Positions 51,472-63,998 of a DNA stretch of 64,000 nt are shown piece after piece. Position 1 is the stretch's first letter; every line of letters starts with the position of its first letter. The notes beneath the pieces are model-generated. The model saw only the letters and a program-made list of their open reading frames with translations. It was not told where the DNA came from and made no database searches. The stretch lies in contig NW_004086413.1 of the NCBI RefSeq assembly GCF_000220395.1, positions 38,990 to 102,989 on the forward strand, read 5' to 3'. Made by a program: the position numbers and the translations under genes. The stretch comes from Ichthyophthirius multifiliis. Its lineage: Eukaryota > Ciliophora > Oligohymenophorea > Hymenostomatida.

Positions 51472-53029
51472 TCATTTATAAAATGATATATCTCCATTTT
51501 ACTAAATTATTGAAAGTTTCATATCAAATCCTAAGCAAGCACCAATAATTTAACTTTTATTTGTTAATTAAAGGATTATTTATTTAATAATTTTATTATT
51601 TAAGACATCATAAAAGTAAATTTTATTTCCTAAATGTAAAATTATAACTGAATCATTATATATATGTGTTTTTCCAAAAAGTTAAAATTATTTCAATTTA
51701 TCATTTTAAATTTCTTAGACTTTATGATTTTTTAAATTTATTATACTTAATTTCGAATTTATACATACATCTTTTAAACAGCACAAAAATTTGTTTTTTG
51801 AAATTTTCTTAAATTCAATATCGTAAAAAATTGAAGTAAAAATATTATAAACTAAATGTATTTCTTGTAAAATTTAACCTGTAGTTATGTTTATTATGCT
51901 TAATATTCCTTTTTAAGCTAATAAAATTTAACCTGCTTTTTATTTAATTAAAAAATAAATATAAATATACTTATATATAAATTAATTTTTAAATTACCAA
52001 CCACTATATTTATATTAAGAATTTTAATTTAAATAACTTTAATTTTTGTTTATAATAATATATTTTTTATTATTTTCTAATTATTCTAATTAAAAATAGT
52101 AATGATTCCTTAATTTTATCCAAAAACCATGCAATTTGTATTAAGATCACAAGAAACAATATTAAAAGGCAAAACAAAAACTTTACTCTGTTAAATACAC
52201 TATATATTTCTTATTTCGATAATATTTTCGCCAATATTAAAGTAGTAAAATTAATTTTAATTATATTTATTTTTATCAACTTTTAAGTTTAATTTATTCT
52301 AAATTTTAATAAACTTAAATTCCTTCACAATATTTTATAAATTAATATCTAATGCACTTATTGACTTCTAATTAGCCATCAAAATTAATTTCTCATTTAA
52401 TTAACAATAAGAATTTTCTTAAATATTAATATTGAATCTATAATAATTAGTTAATTGATTCTAACAATTAGATTAAATATTAATTATACCTTAAATTGAA
52501 TTTATTTAATTATTTTCATTTATAAAATCACTTACTTAATTTTTTAATAACTAAATATGTTTTTCTATACATTTTTGTGTTTTATCTGTATTTATTTTAT
52601 CTTTATGTAAATATATTAATTTTTATATATTTTTCATTCTAGAATTCGTTTAAAATACATTCTAAGATTAAGACTCTATTATTTCTTCTATTTCTCTTTT
52701 TTCTTTATGAAATTAAGAACTTAAATTATCAAGTAGGGAAAGTAATTGTTTTTATTTTTTTCTAAATAATTGTTTACTTTCTTTTTTATATTTTCTATTT
52801 TTTATAATATTAATTTATTAAAATATTTGTACTAATCGCTTTTTTCATTTAATTTATTTTATACATTGCTTATTACTATTTGAATTTCTTCTATTTAATG
52901 GTTTTTATGTTTACCAAAATTTAAACATTAAGGACAAAGTAATACACATTCCTAATTAATTAAACATATTTCATCAACACACATATATATTTATTTATGC
53001 TTGTGTATTTAGCATATATAATTTTTCAT
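51472..53029 (-). CDS. B-box zinc-finger protein with coiled coil and propeller-like C-terminus
   Basis: Minus strand from ATG 53029 to TGA 51472-51474. The N-terminus MKNYICQIHKHKQIYMC is a B-box-type zinc finger: C..H..., then CVLLCPQCLNFGKHKNHQIE, giving the spaced Cys/His ligands. After one likely GT-AG intron (about 71 nt) a coiled coil follows: QLLSLLDNLSSQFHKEKREI, then KDKINTDKTQKCIEKHIQLL. The C-terminal half has short beta-rich stretches like WD/propeller blades: VFVLPFNIVSCDLNTNCMVF, GQNQGIITIFNQNNQKIIKN and SVIILHLGNKIYFYDVLNN, ending GDISFYK. This layout resembles TRIM-like proteins without a RING finger. Partner or ubiquitin role is unknown. Confidence 0.65.
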
Positions 53030-53343
53030 TCTTTATTATTTAATTAATATATTTTTGTTTATATTTTTTTGTTTTTTTTTAAATTTGCTGATTTTATTTT
53101 ATTATTTATTTGTTTTTTTTTATTAAATAATATATAAATATTTTTCAAATCGTTAAAAAAAAAAAAAAAAAAAAGAGTAAAAGGTCATAAATATTTAATT
53201 AATATTAATATCAATATTATTATTATAAATTTAATAATTAAATTATTTATTATATTTAAAATATATTTTTATTTATTTATTTTAATTTAAATAAATTTCT
53301 TCCAAATATATATTTTTCTTTACAAAAATAAAAAAATATAAAA
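53030..53343. other. Intergenic gap between divergent genes
   Basis: About 310 bp, A/T-rich, with a long A run near 53156-53173. It should hold the promoters of the B-box gene and the DUF1764 gene. Confidence 0.55.
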
Positions 53344-53868
53344 ATGTCTTAAAAATCACAAAAAATCAATAAAACCAAAAAAAGTTTCTTTTATTTTATT
53401 CAATTAAAATTTTATAATAAAAAATATATTTCTAATTTAAATAAATAATTAATAATTTTTATTTTAAAAGTTTAAAAAGATAAAAATGTTAAACAGGCCA
53501 CTTAGCAAATAGATGATCTTTTTTAAAATTTAAAAAATACATAAAACCAAAATAAAATAAAAGAAGAAGAGAAAAAGGATGAATTATAGAGATTAAGAAA
53601 GCGTATATTAAATTAATAATTAAAAAACGAAATAATCAATAATTTCTTATATAGGTAGAAAATAAATTAAATAAGAAGAAAGTAAATATAAAACAGATGA
53701 AAATGGAAATAAATATACAGAAGAAGGATATAGAATATATACAATTGATGAGTTGAACATAGGAAAAGGTTTACTTTTTAATTATTAAAATCCAAAATAT
53801 AAATATAATAAAATTAATAAGGAGGAGATACAAATTTATGCCCATTTGATTGTGAATGTTGTTTTTGA
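53344..53868 (+). CDS. DUF1764-family protein (110 aa, four exons)
   Basis: Exons 53344-53383, 53471-53602, 53655-53768 and 53822-53868 join through GT-AG introns into 111 codons ending at TGA 53866-53868. The product starts MSQKSQKINKTKKS and has a short acidic/aromatic piece QQIDDLFQNLKN, then a basic linker, and closes with NKYTEEGYRIYTIDELNIGK and GGDTNLCPFDCECCF. That closing CPFDCxCCF block with the GYRIY-EL motif is the hallmark of the small conserved eukaryotic DUF1764 family. Function is not established; the Cys cluster suggests metal binding, which is inference. The frame is only recovered after removing three introns, so it is invisible to simple ORF finders. Confidence 0.85.
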
Positions 53869-54078
53869 TAAATATTATATTTTATAAATAAATAAATCAA
53901 AAAAAATAATAAAAAAATTAAAATTATTAATTATATAGAATGACTGACTGTACTTAATTAAAAAAAAAAAAAAAATATTTATATTTTTAAAATATTTTTT
54001 TTTTGAAAAAAATAAATAAATAAATTAATATTTTAATATTTTTTATCATTGTTTTTATTTACAAAAAATAAAATTAAA

Positions 54079-54852
54079 ATGAATTCTTAAAATAAAAAAT
54101 AATAAAATTTATAATCAGAACTTATAAAAGCAGTTTATCAAAAATATAGTATTTCCAATAAAAATTATTTTAGTATAAATATATTATAATATATAGAGTA
54201 AATATTTCTTATATATAATTCATTTTTTTTATATATTAATAAATTAAAAAAAAAATATAAATTTTTTAAAAAAGTGCAAACATTATTAAAAAATAATTAA
54301 TTTAAAGAAAACTAATAAAACTCTAAAAACTATTAAGAATTAATTATTAAAAAAAATCAAAAAAGAAACTAAATAGGAAATAAGGAAACATATAATAACG
54401 ATAAAAACTAAATTAGTTAATAAGGAAGAAAAGCTTATTAATTAAACAAATTATAAAATAATAACTAAAATATAAATATTAATAAAGAAAATTAATAAAT
54501 TAGCTTTGAAAACAATTAGAAATTAAATATATCAAATATATGTTAAAATGATAATATTTAAAACAATAGTAATAGTTTTGTTTAATATAAATAAAATATT
54601 GAAATTTTAAATACTTTTAATAAATTGAATATCGAAAATGATTTGAAAAAATAAAAAAAGCTAAACCCTTTAAAAGTTACGTAAAAATAAAGATCAAACA
54701 ATAATACTAACCAAAATTAGTCCTAATAAACTTTTTAAAATGAAAACAAATAATTATATTTTAAAAATAATTACCAAAATAAAATAAATATATAATAATT
54801 AAAGTAATAGTTCTTTTCATAATAAAACTTTATAAAATCTTTAATTGTTTGA
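54079..54852 (+). CDS. Unknown N/Q/K-rich low-complexity protein
   Basis: From ATG 54079 (MNSQNKKQQNLQSELIKAVY...) to TGA 54850-54852. One intron, starting at a GTATTT donor near 54150, brings the frame to TLLKNNQFKENQQNSKNYQE. The rest is dominated by Asn, Gln, Lys and Ser, with phrases like FVQYKQNIEILNTFNKLNIE and KKLNPLKVTQKQRSNNNTNQ. No domain is recognised. The long TGA-free frame and consistent phrasing support a real gene, but composition bias makes any homology call unsafe. The intron's acceptor has more than one in-frame choice. Confidence 0.55.
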
Positions 54853-55095
54853 GATTATATAAAAATAAAAGAATTAATAATAATTTTTTTTTATTAATTT
54901 TTTATATTTACTATGCTGTATTTAATCTGAATATTTATTTTAATATCTTTTAAACATATATAAATATATATATAAATATATATATAAATATATTTATATA
55001 TATATTTTATTTTATAAATATATATTATTAATTTTATTTAATATTAATTTATATTTTTATCTAACCAATATCTAAAATTAAAAAATATATTCTAA

Positions 55096-56846
55096 ATGGC
55101 TGAAAAAGAACCACTTTTTTAAGAATTGTTAATAAATGGTGAAGAAAATATATAATATTTTAAATAAAAAGATCATTATACATTTGATGAATATTATAAT
55201 ATAAACTCAATAGTCGATCATATAAATAAAAATAATTTTAAGAAGTAATATATTTTTTATAAGAAAGTAGAAATTATTAAAAATAAAAACAAATATAAAT
55301 AGTATAATTTTATAATTCCCAGTTCAAAATTTACCTGATGCAATAAAATGTTAGCAAAGAATAAAAGATTAAATAAATAGTTTAAATATATATATTATAT
55401 CAGATCAGTAAAAATATATCAAATAAAAAATATTTAAATAAATATAAATAAATAGCTTAAAAAATAGTTGTTGTGTTGATATCGTTGGATCTAATCATAT
55501 TGAATGGGATGTCATTTTCCATTTTGGAATAGCCTGTTTATGTGAATCAGATGAATAAAAAAAGAAAATATTTTATGTTTTTCCAAAAATATATATAGAT
55601 ACAAACACTTTTATATAAAAACTCAAAGTTTTTTTTGAAGAAAAAAACAATATTAATTGGATTGTAAATTATTATTTTATTATAAATTAAAAAATCAAAT
55701 ATATATTTTTTTTTAAAAAAAAAAAAATTAGTTAATAATAGATCAATATTACTCTTATATAGATGATTTAGTTTTTAATGAATTTTTAAATAGTTTAATT
55801 ATAATTGCCACAGTAGATAATAAAGGATAAGATTAAAATAAGCTTTTTTATGGTTTCGCATCTAATAAACCCTTAAGTTAAGATAAAGAATATAGCTTGC
55901 TATTTGTAGGAAACAAAAATTCAGAATCATTAGAAAAAATAATATTTTCCAAAGAAAAATTCAATATATAATAGGTTTATATCTATGAAAATTAGAATAT
56001 TTAAGAATTATAATAAAGCAATAATAATTAGTTGATTAAAAGATTATCTTTAATCGAAAAATCAAAAAGTATTCAATGCTTCGGGATTTTAATTTAAAAC
56101 TAAAACACTTTATTTAGTAAATAATTACTGTAAAAAGTTAAGTCTTTATTAAAGTACGCAAATAAAAAATACTATGTATTTTATATGAGTAAATTATAAA
56201 AAAAGATAAATAATATTTATATAAATTTTTTAAATGAAAAGGTAATTTTACTGAAAGTAAATTAAATAATTTTCCTGAAATAGAGTGCTTTGTTGTTATT
56301 TCTTGCTATAAAAATTCAGTTTTTGATTTGAAAAAATTCTTCAAATTAATAATTACTCCTTTCGAATTAGAATTGGCTCTTTCTAATAATGCTTTTAAAA
56401 ATTATTTACTTGTAGATGGAACTAATTAATTAGACGAATAAATTAATTATGAGTTAGTTTAAAAGGATGAAGAATTAAGTAAAGAAGAAAAAAAAAATTT
56501 AGCAGATAAATCAGAGGCACTTGTTTCTATGTAAAATAAAACAAAAAATTATAAAAAACAATTTTTTTTTTTATTAAAGAAATCAAGAAAACAAAGTTGC
56601 AATTATGGGTATTTTTTAAACTTTATAACACTATAATAATAGATAATTTTAAGGATTAAATATATAAGAAAGTAAATTTTATTATTACTTTTATATTTAT
56701 TAAATTACAAAATAAAATAGTTTTTTATTTAAAATTATAATTTTTATTTTTTTTATTTAAAAAAAGAAAAAGAAGTTTAATATGCTGTATAAGGTTTAAC
56801 TGGGATTGCTTCAAATTATGATGTTGATAAATAGAATAATTAATGA
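55096..56846 (+). CDS. DPH2: Diphthamide biosynthesis protein 2 (DPH2-like)
   Basis: From ATG 55096 ([20 protein letters not shown]...) to TGA 56844-56846. A 58-nt GT-AG intron at 55245-55302 restores [20 protein letters not shown], matching the family's IALQFPD opening. The Cys-rich motif is [20 protein letters not shown], followed by HFGIACL; this is the DPH1/DPH2 pattern CCVD...A.H..ADVIVHFG..CL. After further introns the text [20 protein letters not shown] leads to [20 protein letters not shown] and [12 protein letters not shown], then a final RQFQGLNIQE and [11 protein letters not shown]. With DPH1 it transfers the 3-amino-3-carboxypropyl group from SAM to His of elongation factor 2. The block ISCYKNS has Tyr where DPH2 proteins usually have Pro. 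DPH2 is preferred to DPH1 because the SIDWG-type C-terminal Cys motif is not seen. Confidence 0.8.
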
Positions 56847-58628
56847 TTTTATACAAATATTTAATATTATTTGTATAATATATATTTATTCTAGAAAAAA
56901 ATAATACGATTTATCAAATAAAAATATCCTAAATAATACGATTATTTTTTTGTATCTTATAAAAGAGAGTATATTTATTATATGTAAATAATATTTTTAT
57001 TTTCTAATATATTAAAAAAGAAACTTTAATAAATATTTTTATTTATAAAATATATAATATTTATATAAAAAATAAAACCTTTTGTATTTATATATTCATT
57101 TATTTAATATTTAATATTATGCGATTTACAATTATATTTATAGAAAATAAAAAAATTAAATTTATTCTGTTTTAATGAAAATATAAGCTCTTCACAATAA
57201 TATAACTATAACTGCATATATTTTAATAAAATATTTTATTTTTTATTTTATAAATTTTATAACAAAAATAAAAAAATAAAATTTCTACTTTCTAAAAAAT
57301 TCATAATAATAAATAATATTAACAAGAAAAATTAAAATAATTATTTAAATAAAAATACAAATTAAAATTTTGTATCTAAATAACTAAATATATAATAATT
57401 AATGAAATTTCAACTATTTAATAATTATAATTCAAATAAAAAATATTTGAATAGTTAATATTTTTTTTCATTTTATTATTTTTAAAATAAACAAATTTTT
57501 ACTAAATTAATACTATTTCATTTTTTTTTATTAATTATTTTTAATAAAAATATGAAAATGTTACAAATTTTTATATAGGCTTAATATTTTTTTTGTAAAA
57601 GTTTTATTATTTTAATAATTACTTAAATGAAATTAATATTATAAAAAAAAATATAATAAATTTAGAAATAATATAAAGGTCATATTTTATCATTTTAAAA
57701 GATTGAGATTAAAGTTAAAAAATAATTTATTTCTTATAAATAAAAATATAAATTTTATTAATTTAATAATATAAATAGTAAAAAATTAATTTCTGATTAA
57801 GCTACATGATTTTTTTTTTTTCTAACTAAAAACCTTTTTAAGAAGCAAAATTTAAAAATGAAGATAATATTATCAACTTTAACAATTATTCGAAATTTTA
57901 ATTTTAAAATACTTAATAAAACCTATTAATAAAGTATTAATGCTTTATAAAATTTTATTTGATTATTGTGAAAAATATTTTTATAAATAAAGTATAAATA
58001 AATATTAGTACAAATTTAATTTTTATCAATACTTTATTTATTATTTATTTTTTGATTTTATATGAAATATAAATTTATTAATAAATTTTTATTATTTATA
58101 TATATAGAAAAAAAGTCAGTTTATTTTATATATTAATTATGTTTATTGAAAATTAATGTGTATAAAATATTATAAGTATTAATTTTATTTGCTTTAAAAA
58201 TTATATAATAAAAATAAAAAAAAAATTATTAATAATAATGTAAAAATATTTTATATTGTTAGGTTTCTTCAAATAAAATTATTTATTTTATTAAAAATAT
58301 ATATTTAGTTAATTAATTTTATATAAACAGTAATAACCTCTTTAAAAGTAATTTATTATGATAACTAAATAATCATAGCTATCGATTTTGAATTTTTTAT
58401 TTCTTTTTCTATTTTAAGAGCCAAATGTATTTGTATATTAAATTAAAAATAAAATAATACTAAAGTTAATCTTTAATAAAATTTGGGGGATTAATTTAAT
58501 ATATATACATAAATTATTTTTAATTAAAAATTTAATATAATTAATTATATAATAAAAAAATTAATAACAAAAAAAAACAACATCTAATAAATAATATTCA
58601 ATAAAATTTATTAATTTTGCAAAAAACA
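56847..58628. other. Intergenic gap, mostly empty
   Basis: About 1.8 kb of A/T-rich sequence. On the minus strand near 58330-58440 a short open text (TFGSQNRKRNKKFKIDSYDY, then LVIIINYFQRGYYCLYK) has some coding character but no start or splice signals I can support. A GGGGG run at about 58486-58490 stands out. Confidence 0.45.
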
Positions 58629-58880
58629 ATGACAAAATTAGCTATTTTATAAAATGAAGAAACTGAAGTATAATAAAAAGATATTTGTGAAATAAATTAA
58701 CCGGAATAATATTAATATAACAATATTGATTAAATAAATGAATATGTTTAAAATTAATTCATGTTTAAAAAACCTGCTAATAAAAAAAAATAATAAAAAA
58801 TTAACTAATTAATTTATGAACTAAACTAAGTTGTACAAACAATAAAAAAAGAACTTCCTGTAAAAAAAAAAGAAAAATGA
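58629..58880 (+). CDS. Small hypothetical protein (83 aa)
   Basis: One frame from ATG 58629 (MTKLAILQNEETEVQQKDIC...) to TGA 58878-58880, exactly 84 codons. It is polar: an acidic first half (EINQPEQYQYNNIDQINEY) and a basic second half (FKKPANKKKQQKINQLIYEL, then VVQTIKKELPVKKKEK). The ATG follows an A-rich context, as at other starts here. No domain or family is recognised. A coiled-coil segment is possible in INQLIYELNQVVQTIKK. Given its size it could be a chance frame, although residue balance favours a gene. Confidence 0.5.
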
Positions 58881-59295
58881 CTATTTATTCTTTATGAAAC
58901 AAATTTTAAAAAAACTATAAATATAACAAATTAACTATAAAATAAAAACACCAAAAAAATTTTCTCAAACTTATATAAAATATACATATATATTATTGTT
59001 TATATCTATTTAAAAAAAAAATTCAATTTTCTAAATTAAATTTATAGTCAAAATAAAAAAAAGTCATTTATGTTCAATTAATTATATGTAAATTTATTGT
59101 ATAAAAAAATATATAATAATATAAACATATATATATTTTTTTTTTCATTTTATTTTTATTATAAAGATATATAAAATTGTCTATCAATTTTTAATTTATT
59201 TTTGTTAGCTATATTATTATTAAATTTTTTTTTTTTTTATTATTGCTTAAAATTTTATTTTTATAATATTTATTTTTTATATATATAAAAGAAAA

Positions 59296-59359
<64 letters not shown>

Positions 59360-59728
59360 TGCCCCTTTTTTAAAAAAAATGATTAACTGATCTAAAAACA
59401 ATAATAAATTATTAACATAAAAAAAATATTTAAATTTCTTTATATTATATTTTTTTTGGTTTATTTATTTTTTTAAAAAAGTATAATTAAACAAATAAAG
59501 CCATAATCCATGATCTAATAAAAAATAATAATGTTAGATAGTAATATAATCAAATGAATTAAATTCCTAATTTATATATTACATATAAATTTTTAATAAT
59601 TTATAATAAAATTAAAAATATATTAAAAAAACCTAAAGTATAAAATTACTTTTAAATAAAAAACAATATAAATAAACTCAAAAGCTTTTATAAAAAAATC
59701 AAAACAATTCAATAGGAAAACAAAAAAT
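58881..59728. other. Intergenic gap with a TA array
   Basis: About 850 bp, A/T-rich, with a 60-bp TA run at about 59298-59357. Should carry the promoter of the M16 peptidase gene. Confidence 0.6.
59298..59357. repeat. (TA)n microsatellite, intergenic
   Basis: Uninterrupted TA run in the gap upstream of the M16 peptidase gene. Confidence 0.9.
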
Positions 59729-61097
59729 ATGATCCCAAACACTGAAACTAAAATAGAAAAAAGTCCAAACGACAACCGTGAATATTTAGGTTTCACACTA
59801 AAAAATGGTATAAAAGTAATCGTAATAAGTGATAAAGAAACCGATAAATCTGCCGTCTCTCTCGATATTCATATTGGTCAATTAGAAGATCCCCGAACCT
59901 GTTAAGGCATAGCCCATTTTTGCGAACACATGTTATTTATGGGTACAAAAAAATATCCTATACAAAATGAATTTTCTCAATTTTTAAATTAGAACAGTGG
60001 ATCAGATAACGCTTACACAGACATGATGAACACAAATTACTATTATGACATAAAAAACGACTAATTATAAAATTCACTAGACAGATTTAGTTAATTTTTC
60101 ATTGAACCATTATTTGATGAAACTTGCGTTGAGAAAGAAATTTAAGCAATCGAAAGTGAACATTAATTGGGTTTAAACGATGACAGTAATCGTCACTGGG
60201 AAATATTTAAATCCCTATCTGAAAAAAACAGCAATTTTAACCAATATGGAGGTGGTTGTTTAGAAACTTTACAAAAGCCCACAATTAGATAGGATTTAAT
60301 TGATTTTTATGAAAAATATTACAGTTCAAATTTAATGAATCTAGTTATTTATGGAGTGGACGACATTTAAATATTGTAAAAATGGGCAATTGATTACTTT
60401 TAAGAAATTCCTAATAAGAATATATAAAGACCTATATATTAAGACCATCCATTTTTACCCTATGATAAATACTTGGGTAAATTAATAAATATAATCCCTG
60501 TTTTAGATGAAGATACGATAGAGTTTTGTTGGATTGTAGACTATTTCCTGAAAGAAAGAGAGGTAAAAAGTGAAGAATATCTATAACATATATTCGGACA
60601 TGAAGGTGAAAACTCGCTTCTTTCTTTGTTAATAGATGAAGGTTATGCATCTGAGATTGTATCTTTTGGGGAAAACTGTATGGGGTTGTTCAGTTATATA
60701 GGTATTTAAATAACTTTGACATCTTATGGATTCGATAATTGGGATAAAGTATGCCATGTAGTTTTTTAAATGGTAGAAGTTTTAAAAAAGGAAGGTGCAA
60801 GGGAATATATATATGAAGAAATAAAAGAAACTCATAAAATAAACTTTAGGTTTTTAGAAAAAATAGCTAAGCATGAATATGTGACAAAAATTGCAGATGA
60901 AATGCATCATTGTAAAGACATTGGAAATGTTTTAAAAAATAAATACTAATTTAAAAAATTTAATAAAAATTTAATTGAAAAATTAATAAATAGCCTAAAT
61001 ATGGAAAACTTATTAATTTTTTTATCAACACAACAATATGAATAGGACGAAGATGAACAAGATGTAGTAAAATAATAAACGTTGTAGAAAAAATTAA

Positions 61098-61142
<45 letters not shown>

Positions 61143-62334
61143 TTTTTAATAAATTAATTTTAAAATCTACAGTATTTCGGAGCTAAATATAAAGTTAATT
61201 AAATTCCAGATAATATAAAAAAATTATAATAAATAAAATATGTAAACCATTTTAGTACTAAAAAATTAGGATTACCATTATAAAATAAATTCATTCCTAA
61301 AAATTTTGACTTATTGGAAATTAAAAATGAATAAAAATATCCTATTTTAGTTTATTAAAGCTAAGAATCAGAACTTTATTATAAACAAGATGATTTTTTT
61401 AAAATTTGTAAAATTTATGGAAATCTATAAATATTTACTAATGATTGTAGTTAAGGAAAATCTGTAAAAGCTGAAGTATTGGGAGAATTATGGTTAGAAT
61501 TATTATAATATTATATAAATGAAACACGGTATTAAGCAGAAACTGCACATATAAATATTAAATTAGAATAAACTTATACTGCTTTTTAAATTAAATTCAA
61601 TGGATATAGTGATTCTATGCATAATTTATTATAAGAGTTTTTCAAACTTTTTTTAAAATACGATCCTGAAAAATAAGGAGAAAGAATATTTAAAATATAT
61701 TATGAAAAATTAGAAAATGATTATAAAAATTTTTATAGAGATTCACCATATAAAATAGTAATAAAAAAACATAAATTGAAAAAATATATTAAAAAATATA
61801 TAATATAAATTAAAAAAATTAAATATTAAATATTAAATATTAAATATTAAATATTAAATATTAAATATTAAATATTAAATATTAAAATATTAAATATTAA
61901 ATATTAAATATTAAATATTAAAATATTAAATATTAAATATTAAATATTAAATATTAAATATTAAATAGTAAATATTAAATATTAAATATTAAATATTAAA
62001 TATTAAATATTAATTATTAAATATAAGATATTAAATTTAAAATTTTTATTTTTAATTATTATTATATTTTATTATTTAAATAATTTATATAATATATATA
62101 TTATTTTTTTATATTTAACAATTATATATTTTAATGTAATTTATTTATAATAGTGTTAAGATTTACTTAAAATTTGCATGATTTCTGACGGAAAATATTC
62201 TTTAAAATAAAAACTTAATATATTAAAAAAATTAAAATTCTAAGATATAATTGATTATAATAAAAGTTGGCTTTAGAATTATAGAATGCGATGGTATATT
62301 AAAAAATATTATACATAAATTTATATAAATATAA

Positions 62335-62385
<51 letters not shown>

Positions 62386-63386
62386 AATATATAATAATTT
62401 ATATATTTATATATTTTTTTTATTTTATTTATCTATTTTCATTATAGGCTTTTAATGGGTAATATATCATTAGAATAATCATTTTTTTTAGTTAAATATG
62501 TTGAATAATGTATGAAATAATTAAGATTAAATAATTAAATTTTATAATTATTTTAAATTCCTACTATAAAATGCAATAAATTAAATTCTGATAATTTATA
62601 TCTATTAGAATATCATGTTTCAAAGAAATTTTGTAATATGGACGAAACCAATTCTAGTATTATTTATAATATTAAAAAAAATTAATTAAAAATAGGTTTC
62701 ATTTGTCATTTTCAGAAATCGATAGAAACATTAGAATAAAGAGTATATATGCAATTACTACATAATTATTTATCTGAACCTTTATTCAATTAATTAAGAA
62801 CTAATGATTAGCTTGGATATATAGTTGATTGTTGGGAAGAAACCTTCAGAAGTGTTAGTGGAATGAGTTTTTTAATTTAATCATCTACATTTTGTCCTAT
62901 TATTGTATCAGAAAAATTAGAGTCATTTTTGGTAAATATTAACTTAAAATTGAAAAATTTATAAGAATAAGAATTTAACGAATTCAAACATTCTGTGGGG
63001 GTAAAATTGACTGAAAAATTTTAATCTCTTTCTTAAGAATTTAAATTTATGAGAGGAGAAATTTTAATATAATAATATATTTTTAATAGAAGTAATATTT
63101 TTAAAAAATTTGTTATTTAATATTTTTTTTAATTATTAATTTATTTTTAGAGGAACTTGTAAGCGATGTATTATAAAATATTTCAGTATAAAATTTTATT
63201 GAATTTTATTAAAATTTATTCTTTAATGAAAGAAAATTAATTGAAATACACTTCATTTGTATAAATCATATCAATGATTAAAAATTGAATAAAGAAAAGT
63301 ATAAAGAATAAAGAAAAATAACTTAATTAAAAGATGATTAAATGCTAAAAGATATTTGTAATTAAAATAATTAATTCTACGACTGA
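59729..63386 (+). CDS. Insulin-degrading-enzyme-like M16 metallopeptidase (979 aa, five exons)
   Basis: Exons 59729-61063, 61173-61757, 62154-62293, 62448-63091 and 63151-63386 join in frame into 980 codons, ending at TGA 63384-63386. The length matches insulysin (about 1000 aa). The zinc site is the inverted HxxEH motif GIAHFCEHMLFMGTKKYP (H63, E66, H67), and the third ligand Glu144 lies in QAIESEHQLG, the same 77-residue spacing from the second His as in human IDE. Other family blocks are SGSDNAYTDMMNTNYYYDI, SNRHWEIFKSL, GHEGENSLLSLLIDEGYASE and LRTNDQLGYIVDCWEE. All catalytic residues appear intact, so it should cleave short peptides. Introns: 61064-61172 (with an AAT array), 61758-62153 (with a 7-bp array), 62294-62447 (TA run) and 63092-63150. 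Confidence 0.93.
61100..61142. repeat. (AAT)n microsatellite in the first intron of the M16 gene
   Basis: A trinucleotide run within the 61064-61172 intron. Reading it as Gln/Asn coding would put the next exon out of frame. Confidence 0.85.
61818..62025. repeat. 7-bp tandem array (TTAAATA) in an M16 gene intron
   Basis: About 28 near-perfect copies of a heptamer, with a few single-base variants and one-base slips, filling half of the 396-nt intron at 61758-62153. No other repeat in the window has this unit. Confidence 0.92.
62339..62382. repeat. (TA)n microsatellite in an M16 gene intron
   Basis: TA run within the 62294-62447 intron. Confidence 0.9.
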
Positions 63387-63966
63387 AATTTTAAATTTTT
63401 TAAATAATAAACAAATTAAAATATATATAGAAAAATAAATTCATCATTTAATCTAAAAAAAATATATATAAAATAATAGTTTAAATAAAATATTAATATA
63501 ACTTTATTTTTTATATTTATATATCTAATTTTAAATAAATATGTGAAAAAAATAAAAATATTTTCCATTATTAAATATATATATATACAATTATTATAGA
63601 TCATAATTTTTTTAAGAAAAAAATTGATTTATATGATAATATATTATCAATAAATAATAAATATAATTCTAATCAAATTTTTATAAAATATAAGAAAAAA
63701 AAAAAAATTATTATATAAAAATTAATAGATATATATAAATAAAAATATATTTAAAAAAAAAAAATAGTATTAATATATATATAAAAAAAAATATATATAA
63801 AATAAATAATTACAAATATTAATTTATTTTTAGAAAGTTTTAAGTTTTTTAAATATTATTTATAAAATTTAATAATATCTATATAATTTTTAAATATATA
63901 TAAAATTATAATTATATTTACAATAATTATTTCAATTATTATAATTATTATTATTATTAAATTTTT

Positions 63967-63998
<32 letters not shown>

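Noticed and set aside
55245-55263. A 19-nt mini-intron in the DPH2 gene
   Set aside because: A 58-nt GT-AG intron with the same donor (55245-55302) also restores the frame and directly yields the conserved IILQFP opening.
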